40,502 bases of DNA from Streptomyces malaysiense (GCF_000980885.2 NZ_LBDA02000097.1:1-40502); one strand, 5' to 3'. Counted from the stretch's first letter, positions 1 through 8,661 are shown. The notes: a model not told the origin generated them from the sequence alone. Translations and numbers: made by a program.

Positions 1-1
1 G

Positions 2-97
2 GCCGCCCCCGCCTCCGCCGTCGTCCCCGCCCCCACCTCCCCCCGTCCCACCGTCAGCCGCACCGGCAGCACCGCGATGACCTCCCTCGAACGCTGA
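2..97 (+). CDS. 3' tail of an unidentified gene (cut by window start)
   Basis: An open frame from base 2 ends at a TGA at 95-97. Nearly every codon ends in C, which fits a Streptomyces coding sequence and not intergenic DNA. The encoded tail of 31 residues is Ala/Pro/Ser/Thr-rich with no recognisable domain, so no function can be given. It would be the last part of a gene on the same strand as pyruvate carboxylase, about 240 bases upstream. With so little sequence the frame could also be chance in GC-rich DNA. Confidence 0.4.
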   Translation, partial: AAPASAVVPAPTSPRPTVSRTGSTAMTSLER

Positions 98-338
98 CCG
101 GGACGCGCCCCGGGCCACGGCTCACGCCCCTGCCCGCGCCCCCGGCCCCGCGGCCCCGGCCGGAAACCCGCCCCGAACCGGCGCACACACCTGTGGCGCC
201 GCCCACACCCTCGGTGTGATGGTTTTCGCATACGGCCCCGCACGGGCAGCCCCTAGGGTTGCGCGGGAAACGGCAGGGCAGGGCGTGTCTTGACCACCAT
301 GACGTTCGTCGCCGCCAGGCAGCTGAAGGGATTCCAGG
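98..338. other. Intergenic region upstream of pyruvate carboxylase
   Basis: No convincing gene. A TAGGGT hexamer at 254-259 resembles a Streptomyces HrdB -10 box and would give a leader of about 75 bases, but I see no good -35 at the right distance. A purine-rich AAGGGA stretch seven bases before 339 serves as the ribosome binding site of the next gene. Confidence 0.45.
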
Positions 339-3300
339 ATGTTCCGTAAGGTGCTGGTCGCCAACCGCGGAGAGATCGCGATCCGCGCGTTCCGGGCGGG
401 CTACGAACTCGGCGCGCGCACCGTCGCCGTGTTCCCCCACGAGGACCGCAACTCGCTCCACCGGCTCAAGGCCGACGAGGCCTACGAGATCGGGGAGCCG
501 GGGCACCCGGTGCGCGCCTACCTCTCCGTCGAGGAGATCGTGTCCGCCGCCCGCCGGGCCGGGGCGGACGCCGTCTACCCCGGCTACGGCTTCCTGTCCG
601 AGAACCCGGAGCTGGCCCGCGCCTGCGAGGAGGCGGGCATCACCTTCGTCGGCCCCGCCACGGCCACGCTGGAGCTGACCGGCAACAAGGCGCGCGCGGT
701 CGCCGCCGCCCGCGCGGCCGGCGTACCGGTGCTCGGTTCCTCCCAGCCCTCCACCGACGTGGACGAACTGGTGCGGGCCGCCGAGGAGATCGGCTTCCCC
801 GTGTTCGTGAAGGCGGTCGCGGGCGGCGGCGGTCGCGGCATGCGCCGGGTCGAGGACCCCGCCCAGCTGCGCGAGTCCATCGAGGCCGCCTCCCGGGAGG
901 CGGCGTCCGCGTTCGGCGACCCGACCGTGTTCCTGGAGCGGGCCGTGGTCGACCCGCGCCACATCGAGGTACAGATCCTCGCCGACGGCGAGGGCGATGT
1001 CGTCCACCTCTTCGAGCGCGACTGCTCGCTCCAGCGCCGCCACCAGAAGGTCATCGAGCTGGCGCCCGCCCCGAACCTCGACCCCGGGCTGCGCGAGCGG
1101 ATCTGCGCCGACGCCGTACGCTTCGCCCGCGAGATCGGCTACCGCAACGCGGGCACCGTGGAGTTCCTGCTCGACCGGGACGGCAACCACGTCTTCATCG
1201 AGATGAACCCGCGCATCCAGGTCGAGCACACCGTCACCGAGGAGGTCACGGACGTCGACCTGGTCCAGGCACAGCTGCGGATCGCCGCCGGCGAGACCCT
1301 CGCCGACCTCGGCCTCGCCCAGGAGACGATCACCCTGCACGGGGCCGCGCTGCAGTGCCGTATCACCACCGAGGACCCCGCCAACGGCTTCCGGCCGGAC
1401 ACCGGCAGGATCAGCGCCTACCGCTCGCCGGGCGGCTCCGGCATCCGGCTCGACGGCGGAACCACCCACGCCGGTACGGAGATCAGCGCCCACTTCGACT
1501 CCATGCTGGTCAAACTCACCTGCCGGGGGAGGGACTTCAAGGCCGCCATCGGCCGCGCCCGGCGTGCCGTCGCCGAGTTCCGCATCCGCGGAGTGTCCAC
1601 CAACATCCCCTTCCTCCAGGCGGTGCTGGACGACCCGGACTTCCAGGCCGGGCGGATCACCACCTCGTTCATCGAGGAGCGCCCGCACCTGCTCACGGCC
1701 CGCTCCTCCGCGGACCGCGGCACCAAGCTGCTCACCTACCTCGCCGATGTGACCGTGAACAAGCCGCACGGCGAACGGCCCGACCTCCTCGACCCGTCGA
1801 CCAAGCTGCCGGTGCCGGCCGCCGCCGAGCCGCCCGCCGGATCGCGGCAGCTCCTCGTGGAGCTCGGCCCCGAGGGCTTCGCCCGGCGGCTGCGCGAGTC
1901 GCCGACGATCGGTGTCACCGACACCACCTTCCGCGACGCCCACCAGTCGCTGCTCGCCACCCGGGTGCGCACCAAGGACCTGCTGGCCGTCGCCCCCGTC
2001 GTCGCCCGCACCCTGCCCGAACTGCTGTCCCTGGAGTGCTGGGGCGGCGCCACCTACGACGTCGCCCTGCGCTTCCTCGCCGAGGACCCCTGGGAGCGGC
2101 TGGCCGCCCTGCGCGAGGCCGTGCCCAACATCTGCCTCCAGATGCTGCTGCGCGGCCGCAACACCGTGGGCTACACGCCGTACCCGACGGAGGTCACCGA
2201 CGCCTTCGTGCAGGAGGCCGCCGCCACCGGCATCGACATCTTCCGCATCTTCGACGCCCTCAACGACGTCGGCCAGATGCGCCCCGCCATCGAGGCCGTG
2301 CGCGAGACCGGCACGGCGGTCGCCGAGGTCGCCCTCTGCTACACCGGCGACCTGAGCGACCCCGCGGAGCGGCTCTACACCCTCGACTACTACCTGCGGC
2401 TCGCCGAGCAGATCGTCGACGCCGGCGCCCATGTCCTCGCCATCAAGGACATGGCCGGACTGCTGCGCGCCCCGGCCGCCGCCACCCTGGTCTCGGCGCT
2501 GCGCCGCGAGTTCGACCTGCCCGTGCACCTGCACACCCACGACACCGCGGGCGGCCAGCTCGCCACCTACCTCGCCGCGATCCAGGCGGGCGCGGACGCG
2601 GTGGACGGCGCGGTCGCCTCGATGGCCGGGACGACCTCCCAGCCGTCGCTGTCCGCGATCGTGGCCGCCACCGACCACTCCGAGCGGCCCACCGGCCTCG
2701 ACCTCCAGGCGGTCGGCGACCTGGAGCCGTACTGGGAGGGCGTGCGCCGGATCTACGCTCCGTTCGAGGCGGGCCTCGCCGCGCCGACCGGACGCGTCTA
2801 CCACCACGAGATCCCCGGCGGCCAGCTGTCCAACCTGCGCACCCAGGCGGTCGCCCTCGGCCTCGGTGACCGCTTCGAGGACATCGAGGCGATGTACGCC
2901 GCCGCCGACCGCATCCTCGGGCACCTGGTCAAGGTCACCCCGTCCTCGAAGGTGGTCGGCGACCTCGCCCTGCACCTGGTGGGCGCCGGGGTCTCCCCCA
3001 AGGACTTCGAACAGACCCCCGAGAGGTTCGACATCCCCGACTCGGTGATCGGCTTCCTGCGCGGGGAACTGGGCACGCCGCCCGGCGGCTGGCCGGAGCC
3101 GTTCCGCACCAAGGCGCTCCAGGGCCGCGCGGCGGCCAAGCCGGTCCCCGAGCTGTCCACCGAGGACCGCGAGGGCCTGGCCAAGGACCGCAGGGCCACC
3201 CTCAACCGGCTGCTGTTCCCGGCGCCCACCAGGGAGTTCGAGGGCCACCGGCAGTCGTACGGCGACACGAGCGTCCTGGACAGCAAGGCGTTCTTCTACG

Positions 3301-3713
3301 GTCTGCGTCCGGGCAAGGAGTACGCCGTCGACCTGGAGCCCGGTGTGCGGCTGCTGATCGAGCTCCAGGCGATCGGCGAGGCCGACGAGCGCGGTATGCG
3401 CACGGTGATGTCCACGCTCAACGGCCAGCTGCGGCCCATCCAGGTGCGTGACCGGGCGGCCGCCTCGGACGTGCCGGTGACGGAGAAGGCCGACCGCTCG
3501 AACCCGGGCCATGTGGCCGCGCCGTTCGCCGGTGTGGTGACGCTCTCCGTGGCCGAGGGCGACGAGGTGGCGGCCGGCGTCACCGTCGCCACCATCGAGG
3601 CGATGAAGATGGAGGCCTCCATCACGGCTCCGAAGGCGGGCCGGGTGTCCCGGCTGGCCATCAACCGGATCCAGCAGGTGGAGGGCGGCGACCTGCTGGT
3701 CGAGATCGGCTGA
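339..3713 (+). CDS. pyc: Pyruvate carboxylase
   Basis: Biotin-dependent cytoplasmic enzyme that carboxylates pyruvate to oxaloacetate with ATP and bicarbonate, refilling the TCA cycle. The 1124-residue single chain is full length for the alpha4-type enzyme. Order of domains: biotin carboxylase from residue 1 to about 450 (start FRKVLVANRGEIAIR, glycine-rich ATP loop GGGGRGMR, EMNPRIQVEHTVTE), carboxyltransferase from about 520 to 810 (GVTDTTFRDAHQSLLATR, HTHDTAGG), conserved PC/OADA region, and a C-terminal biotinyl domain with the acceptor lysine in AMKM at about residue 1090. The ATG at 339 follows AAGGGA with seven-base spacing. A strong hairpin follows the stop codon. It stands alone as a one-gene unit. 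Confidence 0.97.
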   Translation: MFRKVLVANRGEIAIRAFRAGYELGARTVAVFPHEDRNSLHRLKADEAYEIGEPGHPVRAYLSVEEIVSAARRAGADAVYPGYGFLSENPELARACEEAGITFVGPATATLELTGNKARAVAAARAAGVPVLGSSQPSTDVDELVRAAEEIGFPVFVKAVAGGGGRGMRRVEDPAQLRESIEAASREAASAFGDPTVFLERAVVDPRHIEVQILADGEGDVVHLFERDCSLQRRHQKVIELAPAPNLDPGLRERICADAVRFAREIGYRNAGTVEFLLDRDGNHVFIEMNPRIQVEHTVTEEVTDVDLVQAQLRIAAGETLADLGLAQETITLHGAALQCRITTEDPANGFRPDTGRISAYRSPGGSGIRLDGGTTHAGTEISAHFDSMLVKLTCRGRDFKAAIGRARRAVAEFRIRGVSTNIPFLQAVLDDPDFQAGRITTSFIEERPHLLTARSSADRGTKLLTYLADVTVNKPHGERPDLLDPSTKLPVPAAAEPPAGSRQLLVELGPEGFARRLRESPTIGVTDTTFRDAHQSLLATRVRTKDLLAVAPVVARTLPELLSLECWGGATYDVALRFLAEDPWERLAALREAVPNICLQMLLRGRNTVGYTPYPTEVTDAFVQEAAATGIDIFRIFDALNDVGQMRPAIEAVRETGTAVAEVALCYTGDLSDPAERLYTLDYYLRLAEQIVDAGAHVLAIKDMAGLLRAPAAATLVSALRREFDLPVHLHTHDTAGGQLATYLAAIQAGADAVDGAVASMAGTTSQPSLSAIVAATDHSERPTGLDLQAVGDLEPYWEGVRRIYAPFEAGLAAPTGRVYHHEIPGGQLSNLRTQAVALGLGDRFEDIEAMYAAADRILGHLVKVTPSSKVVGDLALHLVGAGVSPKDFEQTPERFDIPDSVIGFLRGELGTPPGGWPEPFRTKALQGRAAAKPVPELSTEDREGLAKDRRATLNRLLFPAPTREFEGHRQSYGDTSVLDSKAFFYGLRPGKEYAVDLEPGVRLLIELQAIGEADERGMRTVMSTLNGQLRPIQVRDRAAASDVPVTEKADRSNPGHVAAPFAGVVTLSVAEGDEVAAGVTVATIEAMKMEASITAPKAGRVSRLAINRIQQVEGGDLLVEIG

Positions 3714-3718
3714 GCCCG

Positions 3719-3761
3719 CGCGGAAGCGGCTGTGTCCGCACCGGACACGGCCGCTTCCGCG
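3719..3761. terminator. Bidirectional terminator after pyc
   Basis: Arms 3719-3738 and 3742-3761 form a 20-bp stem with one T/G mismatch and a 3-base loop. It starts six bases after the pyc stop and lies between convergent genes, so it can end transcription from both sides. Confidence 0.85.
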
Positions 3762-3772
3762 TCATCGGGTCA

Positions 3773-4264
3773 TCAGTCGCGCGGGCTCGCGGGGCCGTCC
3801 CAGAGCGGGTACGACATCACGTGCTGGAACCCCTGCGGCCGCGCGCCGGTGTAGGTCAGGGTCAGCTGCGTGAAGCGCTCGAAGGAGGGGTGCTTCTTCC
3901 ACTGCGTGCCGCCGCTGAGCCGGATGACCACCGGGTAGGGGTGGAAGGTGCCGGCCGCGCAGTACGGCTGGCAGTCGTTCACCCAGTTCGTGCCCGTGCC
4001 CGTGGCGCCGCCGGACCCCCAGGAGGTCCAGTGGAGCCCCTTGAGGCGGCTGTTGCCGTCACCGCAGGCCAGGATGAAGTCCGTGGGGCGCACATTGCGG
4101 TGGGAGAAGCAGTCCACCAGCACCCGGTTCCCCGCCCCGCCCCGCGCCGTCGCGGCCGGCGACGCGGTCGTGGTCGGCGGACTGGCCGAAGCCGTCGTCG
4201 TCCCCGCCGCCAGCAGAGCCGCTGCCGCCAGGGTCACCGCCGTTCCCACCACTGATCCGCGCAT
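3773..4264 (-). CDS. Small secreted cysteine-containing protein, function unknown
   Basis: 163 residues with a typical Sec signal peptide (MRGS start, hydrophobic alanine-rich core, cleavage near ASA-SPP), then a Thr/Ala/Pro-rich spacer. The mature part has four cysteines in the contexts VDCFSH, LACGDGN and DCQPYCAAG, plus a WTSWG segment. This pattern belongs, as far as I recall, to an uncharacterised family of exported actinobacterial proteins; the cysteines may form two disulfides. No catalytic motif is visible. The ATG at 4264 is chosen over an upstream in-frame start at 4303 because GGGAG sits five bases ahead and the signal peptide begins there. It is convergent with pyc and downstream of the chitinase terminator, so probably a monocistron. 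Confidence 0.8.
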   Translation of the reverse strand: MRGSVVGTAVTLAAAALLAAGTTTASASPPTTTASPAATARGGAGNRVLVDCFSHRNVRPTDFILACGDGNSRLKGLHWTSWGSGGATGTGTNWVNDCQPYCAAGTFHPYPVVIRLSGGTQWKKHPSFERFTQLTLTYTGARPQGFQHVMSYPLWDGPASPRD

Positions 4265-4386
4265 GGCCGCTCCCACCGTTCGTGCCGTGTCCGAGCAGGT
4301 CACATCGACGCTACGGCCACCTGGCGCATTCCACCAGTCGCGCAGGTCGCACCGCGTGTCACCCGGACGGACCGGTTCCGGACAGG

Positions 4387-4443
4387 CCCGTGGCCGGGGA
4401 CGCGGCCGGCGTGACGAACACCGGACGCGTCCCCGGCCACGGG
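4387..4443 (-). terminator. Terminator after the chitinase gene
   Basis: Perfect 18-bp inverted repeat (4387-4404 with 4426-4443) around a 21-base loop that itself contains a CCGG/CCGG pairing. It begins 14 bases beyond the chitinase stop codon in the direction of transcription. Confidence 0.8.
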
Positions 4444-4457
4444 GGGTGGGGGCGGGC

Positions 4458-5672
4458 TCAGCAGGCGCCCTCGTCCTGCCAGGGACCCCAGGTGGAGGCG
4501 CCGGGCACCTCGTTCTGGGTCCACCACTTGGCCTTCCAGTTGTGCTGCGCGTACGACACCTCGGACCCGCCCGTGTACGCGGTGGACGAGTTCCACGCGG
4601 GCTCGCAGGAGACCGGGGTCGGCGTCGGGGTGGGGGTCGGAGTGCCGGTCGGCGGGGTGACGCCCGCGAACTTCACCGAGTACTTCGCGAAGTCCCAGTC
4701 GCTCTGCGCCACGCTCGAACAAGTCCCGGACGTACGGCCCCCGTTGTCCGGCGGGCTGCACTGCCGGTCGCGGTTGAGTGCCCAGAAGGTGAACCGGTCC
4801 ATGTGGTGGCTGGTCGCGTAGTCCAGCACGGTCTGGAAGTCGCTCTGGCTGAAGATCTCGCCGGTGTCGCTGCGGCCGTTCATGCCGGAGAAGCCCTCGT
4901 GGGCGTAGGCGGTGGCCTCGTCCCAGCCGAAGGTGGACCGGAGGATCGAGTTGAAATTGGTCAGCGCGGCGGTCTGGCTCGCCGCGCCGCTGAAGCCGCC
5001 GTCGAAGGGCATGATGGAGAAGTTGTTCGGGATGAACCCCTGCGACTTCGCCTCCAGGAGCATCTGCTTGCCGAACCAGCCGGTGCCGTCCACCGTGCCG
5101 GCCGTGGTCACGGAGACGTACAGACCCGGATTGTTCTGCTGGAGGATCCTGGCCGCGCCGATCTCGTTCTTGATGGCCGCGGTGTTCTCGTACTCCGGCT
5201 CCTCCAGGTCGAAGTCGATGGCGTGCAGGCCGTACTTGGTGATCACCTGCTGGTACGCCGCCGCCGTGGACGCCGCGTCCGCGCAGGCCTGGCCGAGCTT
5301 GGTGCCGCCGTAGCCGCCGATGGAGACGGACACGTCGCCGCCCTTGGCGCGGATGGTGGAGATCGTCGACTGTACGGCGGTGTCCGAGGAGACGGGGGCC
5401 GTACCACCCCAGGTGGGGGAGCAGCCACCGCCGTTGGGGGCGAGCACGAAGGCCAGCTGGAACGCCTTGAGACCGGTGGCGTCCATGATGGCGGCCGGGT
5501 CGGGCGGGTCGTTGTCCAGCGGCATCAGATAGGGGGCGGCCGCGTACCAGCGGTTGCCCAGGGCGTCCTGGCCGGTGGCGCCCGAGGCGTTGGCCGCGAC
5601 CAGGCCGGTGGTGCCCGCGGCGGTCAGTACGACGGCGGCCGCCGCGCTCAGACAGGCGTGAAGACGTCTCAC
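4458..5672 (-). CDS. Secreted chitinase, GH18 with C-terminal CBM5/12
   Basis: Extracellular endo-acting chitinase family protein that cleaves beta-1,4-GlcNAc chains. The 404-residue product starts at the GTG at 5672, six bases after GGAGG; an upstream ATG at 5753 would lie in the operator region. It has a Sec signal peptide (about 1-32), a GH18 TIM barrel with SVSIGGYGG and the active-site strand AIDFDLEEPE (D153, D155 and catalytic E157), a Thr-Pro linker of five TP repeats, and a chitin-binding module over the last 50 residues with aromatic YTGGSEVSY and WWTQNEVPG motifs. The first Asp of DxxDxDxE is His here. Two DasR-type sites lie upstream, so induction by chitin breakdown products is likely. 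The neighbouring GH31 gene is 127 bases upstream on the same strand. Confidence 0.94.
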   Translation of the reverse strand: MRRLHACLSAAAAVVLTAAGTTGLVAANASGATGQDALGNRWYAAAPYLMPLDNDPPDPAAIMDATGLKAFQLAFVLAPNGGGCSPTWGGTAPVSSDTAVQSTISTIRAKGGDVSVSIGGYGGTKLGQACADAASTAAAYQQVITKYGLHAIDFDLEEPEYENTAAIKNEIGAARILQQNNPGLYVSVTTAGTVDGTGWFGKQMLLEAKSQGFIPNNFSIMPFDGGFSGAASQTAALTNFNSILRSTFGWDEATAYAHEGFSGMNGRSDTGEIFSQSDFQTVLDYATSHHMDRFTFWALNRDRQCSPPDNGGRTSGTCSSVAQSDWDFAKYSVKFAGVTPPTGTPTPTPTPTPVSCEPAWNSSTAYTGGSEVSYAQHNWKAKWWTQNEVPGASTWGPWQDEGAC

Positions 5673-5701
5673 TGCGTGCCTCCAGAGGGTGGGGAGAACC
5701 C

Positions 5702-5724
5702 GGGTGGGGGAGGAGCCCCCACCC
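5702..5724 (-). promoter_or_regulatory. Hairpin in the chitinase leader
   Basis: Perfect 9-bp stem (5702-5710 with 5716-5724) and a 5-base loop, located between the operators and the ribosome binding site of the chitinase. There is no T-tract. It might stabilise the mRNA, weaken read-through from the GH31 gene, or act as an attenuator; the sequence alone does not decide. Confidence 0.5.
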
Positions 5725-5751
5725 TCCGGGAGCTGTTGCGGCCACGTCAAC

Positions 5752-5789
5752 AAGTTGGCCTAGACCAACTTGCTCTTTGGACTAGACCA
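5752..5789 (-). promoter_or_regulatory. Tandem chitinase operators (DasR dre-like)
   Basis: On the minus strand two 12-mers, TGGTCTAGTCCA (5778-5789) and TGGTCTAGGCCA (5756-5767), match the known Streptomyces chitinase direct-repeat consensus TGGTCYAGACCW, which overlaps dre sites bound by the GntR repressor DasR. Their starts are 22 bp apart, two helical turns. The second sits inside a 20-bp near-palindrome, 5752-5771. They begin only about 10 bases after the GH31 stop codon. Confidence 0.75.
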
Positions 5790-5799
5790 TGCGATTGCT

Positions 5800-8436
5800 T
5801 TACCTTTTGTCGACCAATCGCAGACCGAAGCCCCGGTCCAGCGGCAGGCTCGCCGTGGTGATCGTCGTGACGTGGGTCGCCGGGTCGAACGACCAGGCGG
5901 AGGCCGGAAGCCGGCGCCCGTCCACCAGCACTTGGGCGGGCGCGGAACCGCCGTGCACGGTGAACCGGTACGTCCGGTCCGTCACCTTGCCCGTGTACGC
6001 GCCCTTGCTCGCGCCGACGGAGACGCTCGTGCCGTGCGGGTCCCGGTGCACGGAGACCCGCTGGGTGGCGGCGGCGCCCTTGGCGAAGTCGCGGGTCACG
6101 CCGTCGTCCTCGTACAGCGTGTAGTGGCTGGTGCCGTGGGCCGACGGGTACAGGTCCCAGTCCAGCTCGTGCCGGTCCCGGGTCTGCCAACTCGTGGTGC
6201 CCTTCGGCCACATGGGGACCACCGCGCCCTCGCGCACGAACAGCGGAAGCGTGTCCAGCGGCGCGTGGTAGCCGTTGACCGTGGTCGGGCCCTGGTAGGT
6301 GCGGCCCGTCCAGTAGTCGGTCCAGGTGCCCTTGGGCAGGTAGATGCCGTCACGGGTGTCGGAGTCCTGGTAGACCGGCGCGACCAGGAAGTCGGGGCCG
6401 GACAGGAACTCGTACTTGGCGTTCGCGCCCAGGGTGCCCGGGTCGTCCGGGTACTCCAGCCACAGCGGACGCACCGCGCCCACACCGCTCTTCGCCGCGC
6501 CGGCGGAGAGGGTGTACATGTACGGCAGCAGCCGCTCCTTCAGCTGGAGGTACTTGCGGTTGATGGAGGTGTACGGCTCGCCGTCCAGCCACGGCTGCTG
6601 GTCGGCGGGCTTCTTGGTGGTCAGGTCGGTGGCCCAGCCGTCCATGGTCATGATGGACGGCAGGAACGCCTTCCACTGGAGGTCGCGGGCGTACATCTTG
6701 GCGTCGTGGCGGTAGATGCTGCCCACGTCGCCCGTGTCGTAGGCGATGCCGGACATCGTCGCCCCGGCGTAGGTCGGGATCTGCCAGCGGATGTAGTCCC
6801 AGGACAGCTGCTGGTCGCCGCTCCACAGCACCCCGCAGCGCTGGGCGCCCGCCCAGGAGACGGGCAGCCAGACGAAGCCGCGCGCGTCGCTGTTGTCCTC
6901 GATGCCCTTCTTCGCCGCGTCGCAGGCGTCCAGCGCGAACCGGTAGCCGTCGCCGACCCAGGCCACGTCCAGCTTGGCCACCCGCTGGCCCGCCTTGACC
7001 TGGTCGGCCAGCTTGTCGATGCCGTCCTGCGTCCACAGGCCGAGCTGGGCGTGGTGGTCCCGCAGGCCCTGGGCGGTCTGCTGGAGGTCCTCGTAGCCGC
7101 AGCCGTAGCCGTCGTTGACCAGCATCCAGCCCAGCGGCATCTGGTGCTCGGTGTAGCCGTCGGCGACCTTCAGCGCGTCCAGGGTGTGCCGCTCGCCCCG
7201 GTTGGCGTTGTGCAGATAGCAGTCGGAGTCGCCGGGCTCCAGGCCGTAGACCGGGGGCATGAACGGCTTGCCCACCAGCTTCGTGTACTTGCCGATGACC
7301 TGCTTGGCGTCGCCGAGGAAGTAGTAGGCGTCCAGGCGCCGTTCCTGCTGTCCGGTGGTGACCGGCGCGCCGAAGGTGTACACGCCCGGGGCGAAGGTGT
7401 TACGGAAGACGCCGTAGCCCGCGCTGGAGAGGTAGAACGGCTGGGAGTTGTTGTAGCCGCCCTCGTCCCAGTCGAAGCTGTTGGACACGTACATCGTCCG
7501 CCCGCGGTGCGAGAAGCCGCCGTTCTGCTCGCCGCCGCCGAAGAACTGCTCGTGGGCGCCGCGGTCGAGGCTCTGCCGCATCCCGCCGGTGGACCACCGC
7601 AGCGGTTTGTCCTCCTGCCAGATCCGGGTGCGGTCGTCCGCCTTGTACAGACCGAACCGCAGCGGCTTCTTGTACACGCGCAGCACGGCGCCGGAGGCGC
7701 GTACACCGTAGTAGTCGCCCGCGTCGAAGGACGAGGTGTGCCGGTCCGCGGCAGGCTCCGCTCGCACGATCTCGGTGCCGGCCGGGTCGCTCAGCGAGCC
7801 CGACGGGTCAGCCTGGAGCCGGAGTTGACCACCGGTCAGGAAATCGGCGCGCGCCACGAGCCCGCCGGCCCTGATCGTGTAGCTGCCGTCGCGCCCGGAG
7901 AAGGACGTCAGGTCACCGGCGTCCTCGGTCGCGGGCAGGTACGCCGTGCCGGTGAAGGAGTTGTCGTGCACGTCGTACGGCACGACCACCACGTGGTAGG
8001 TCCCCGACGCGCGCGGGATCACGGTGGCCTCGGGGTCGGCGGTGCCCGCGCTGGAGGCCACCTGGGCGCCGTGGTCGTCGTACACGTACAGGTCGAAGTC
8101 GTCGGTGGGGTGCTCCCATCTGACGGCCAGCGGGACGCCGCCCTCGGGGTTGTCGTCCCAGTAGCCGGCCGGCACCGAGACGGCCAGGTCGAAGCGGTCG
8201 CAGACCTCGTTGCCGGGGTCGGTGCCGGGGGCGGGGCAGTCCCCGGGGCCGCCGCCGGTGCCCTTGGCGTAGACGGGGCTCTGCCAGCTGACACTGCTGT
8301 GGGCGGGGTCCAGCACGGCGCCGGTGGCGGCGGCCGCGGCGGGCGCCGGGACGACCAGCGCGGTGCCGGCCAGGGCGGTCACCAGCCCCAGCGGCACCCA
8401 GGCCGGCCACGGCACCCGATGTCGGAGTCTTCGCAC
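5800..8436 (-). CDS. Secreted glycoside hydrolase family 31 (alpha-glucosidase-like)
   Basis: Extracellular retaining alpha-glycosidase or transglycosylase of 878 residues. The start is the GTG at 8436 behind GAGGGGAG; the signal peptide runs to about residue 37. A beta-sandwich segment near residues 80-165 (DFDLYVYDDHG, TYHVVVVPYDVHD) resembles a PPC domain. The GH31 barrel follows, with nucleophile Asp490 in KLDVAWVGDGY and acid/base Asp541 in WSGDQQLSWDYIRW, and then C-terminal beta-sandwich domains (LPLFVREGAVVPMWP). GH31 members act on maltose/isomaltose-type, alpha-1,3 and other alpha-linkages, and some are isomaltosyl- or glucosyltransferases, so the exact substrate is open. A complex inverted repeat lies 44 bases upstream of the start. 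No terminator separates its stop from the chitinase operators. Confidence 0.9.
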   Translation of the reverse strand: MRRLRHRVPWPAWVPLGLVTALAGTALVVPAPAAAAATGAVLDPAHSSVSWQSPVYAKGTGGGPGDCPAPGTDPGNEVCDRFDLAVSVPAGYWDDNPEGGVPLAVRWEHPTDDFDLYVYDDHGAQVASSAGTADPEATVIPRASGTYHVVVVPYDVHDNSFTGTAYLPATEDAGDLTSFSGRDGSYTIRAGGLVARADFLTGGQLRLQADPSGSLSDPAGTEIVRAEPAADRHTSSFDAGDYYGVRASGAVLRVYKKPLRFGLYKADDRTRIWQEDKPLRWSTGGMRQSLDRGAHEQFFGGGEQNGGFSHRGRTMYVSNSFDWDEGGYNNSQPFYLSSAGYGVFRNTFAPGVYTFGAPVTTGQQERRLDAYYFLGDAKQVIGKYTKLVGKPFMPPVYGLEPGDSDCYLHNANRGERHTLDALKVADGYTEHQMPLGWMLVNDGYGCGYEDLQQTAQGLRDHHAQLGLWTQDGIDKLADQVKAGQRVAKLDVAWVGDGYRFALDACDAAKKGIEDNSDARGFVWLPVSWAGAQRCGVLWSGDQQLSWDYIRWQIPTYAGATMSGIAYDTGDVGSIYRHDAKMYARDLQWKAFLPSIMTMDGWATDLTTKKPADQQPWLDGEPYTSINRKYLQLKERLLPYMYTLSAGAAKSGVGAVRPLWLEYPDDPGTLGANAKYEFLSGPDFLVAPVYQDSDTRDGIYLPKGTWTDYWTGRTYQGPTTVNGYHAPLDTLPLFVREGAVVPMWPKGTTSWQTRDRHELDWDLYPSAHGTSHYTLYEDDGVTRDFAKGAAATQRVSVHRDPHGTSVSVGASKGAYTGKVTDRTYRFTVHGGSAPAQVLVDGRRLPASAWSFDPATHVTTITTASLPLDRGFGLRLVDKR

Positions 8437-8479
8437 GGCGGAACAGCTCCCCTCGCGTCGGTGCGGAGTACATGAGCTT

Positions 8480-8523
8480 GCGTGGAAGTGCTTGAAGAAG
8501 TGCTCATTCAAGCAACTTCACGC
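8480..8523 (-). promoter_or_regulatory. Candidate operator upstream of the GH31 gene
   Basis: Arms 8480-8496 and 8507-8523 are complementary over 16 of 17 positions when one single-base bulge per arm is allowed; the inner 8 bp (TGCTTGAA/TTCAAGCA) pair perfectly around a 10-base spacer. The octamer GAAGTGCT is also directly repeated at 8485 and 8497, one helical turn apart. AT-rich relative to its surroundings and correctly placed for the GH31 promoter. A sugar-responsive repressor site is an inference. Confidence 0.55.
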
Positions 8524-8609
8524 ACGAAGACTCGAAGGAGGCACAGGTTCATGTCAATACCGCGGGCTGATCCGGGACGCCTCCCGGGAGGGCGCGGGCG
8601 CACACGGCG

Positions 8610-8647
8610 ACGGGCCGGACCCCGCCCCCCGGCGCGGTCCGGCCCGT
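8610..8647 (-). terminator. Terminator after the thioesterase gene
   Basis: Perfect 12-bp arms (8610-8621 with 8636-8647) just downstream of the thioesterase stop at 8662 on the minus strand. It insulates the GH31 promoter from read-through. Confidence 0.75.
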
Positions 8648-8661
8648 GCGGCCGCGAGGTC

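Noticed and set aside
54..3512. Very long open frame antisense to pyruvate carboxylase
   Set aside because: A mirror of a GC-biased gene: composition is Gly/Arg/Ala/Val-rich and repetitive, no domain is recognisable, and the plus strand encodes an unmistakable pyruvate carboxylase.
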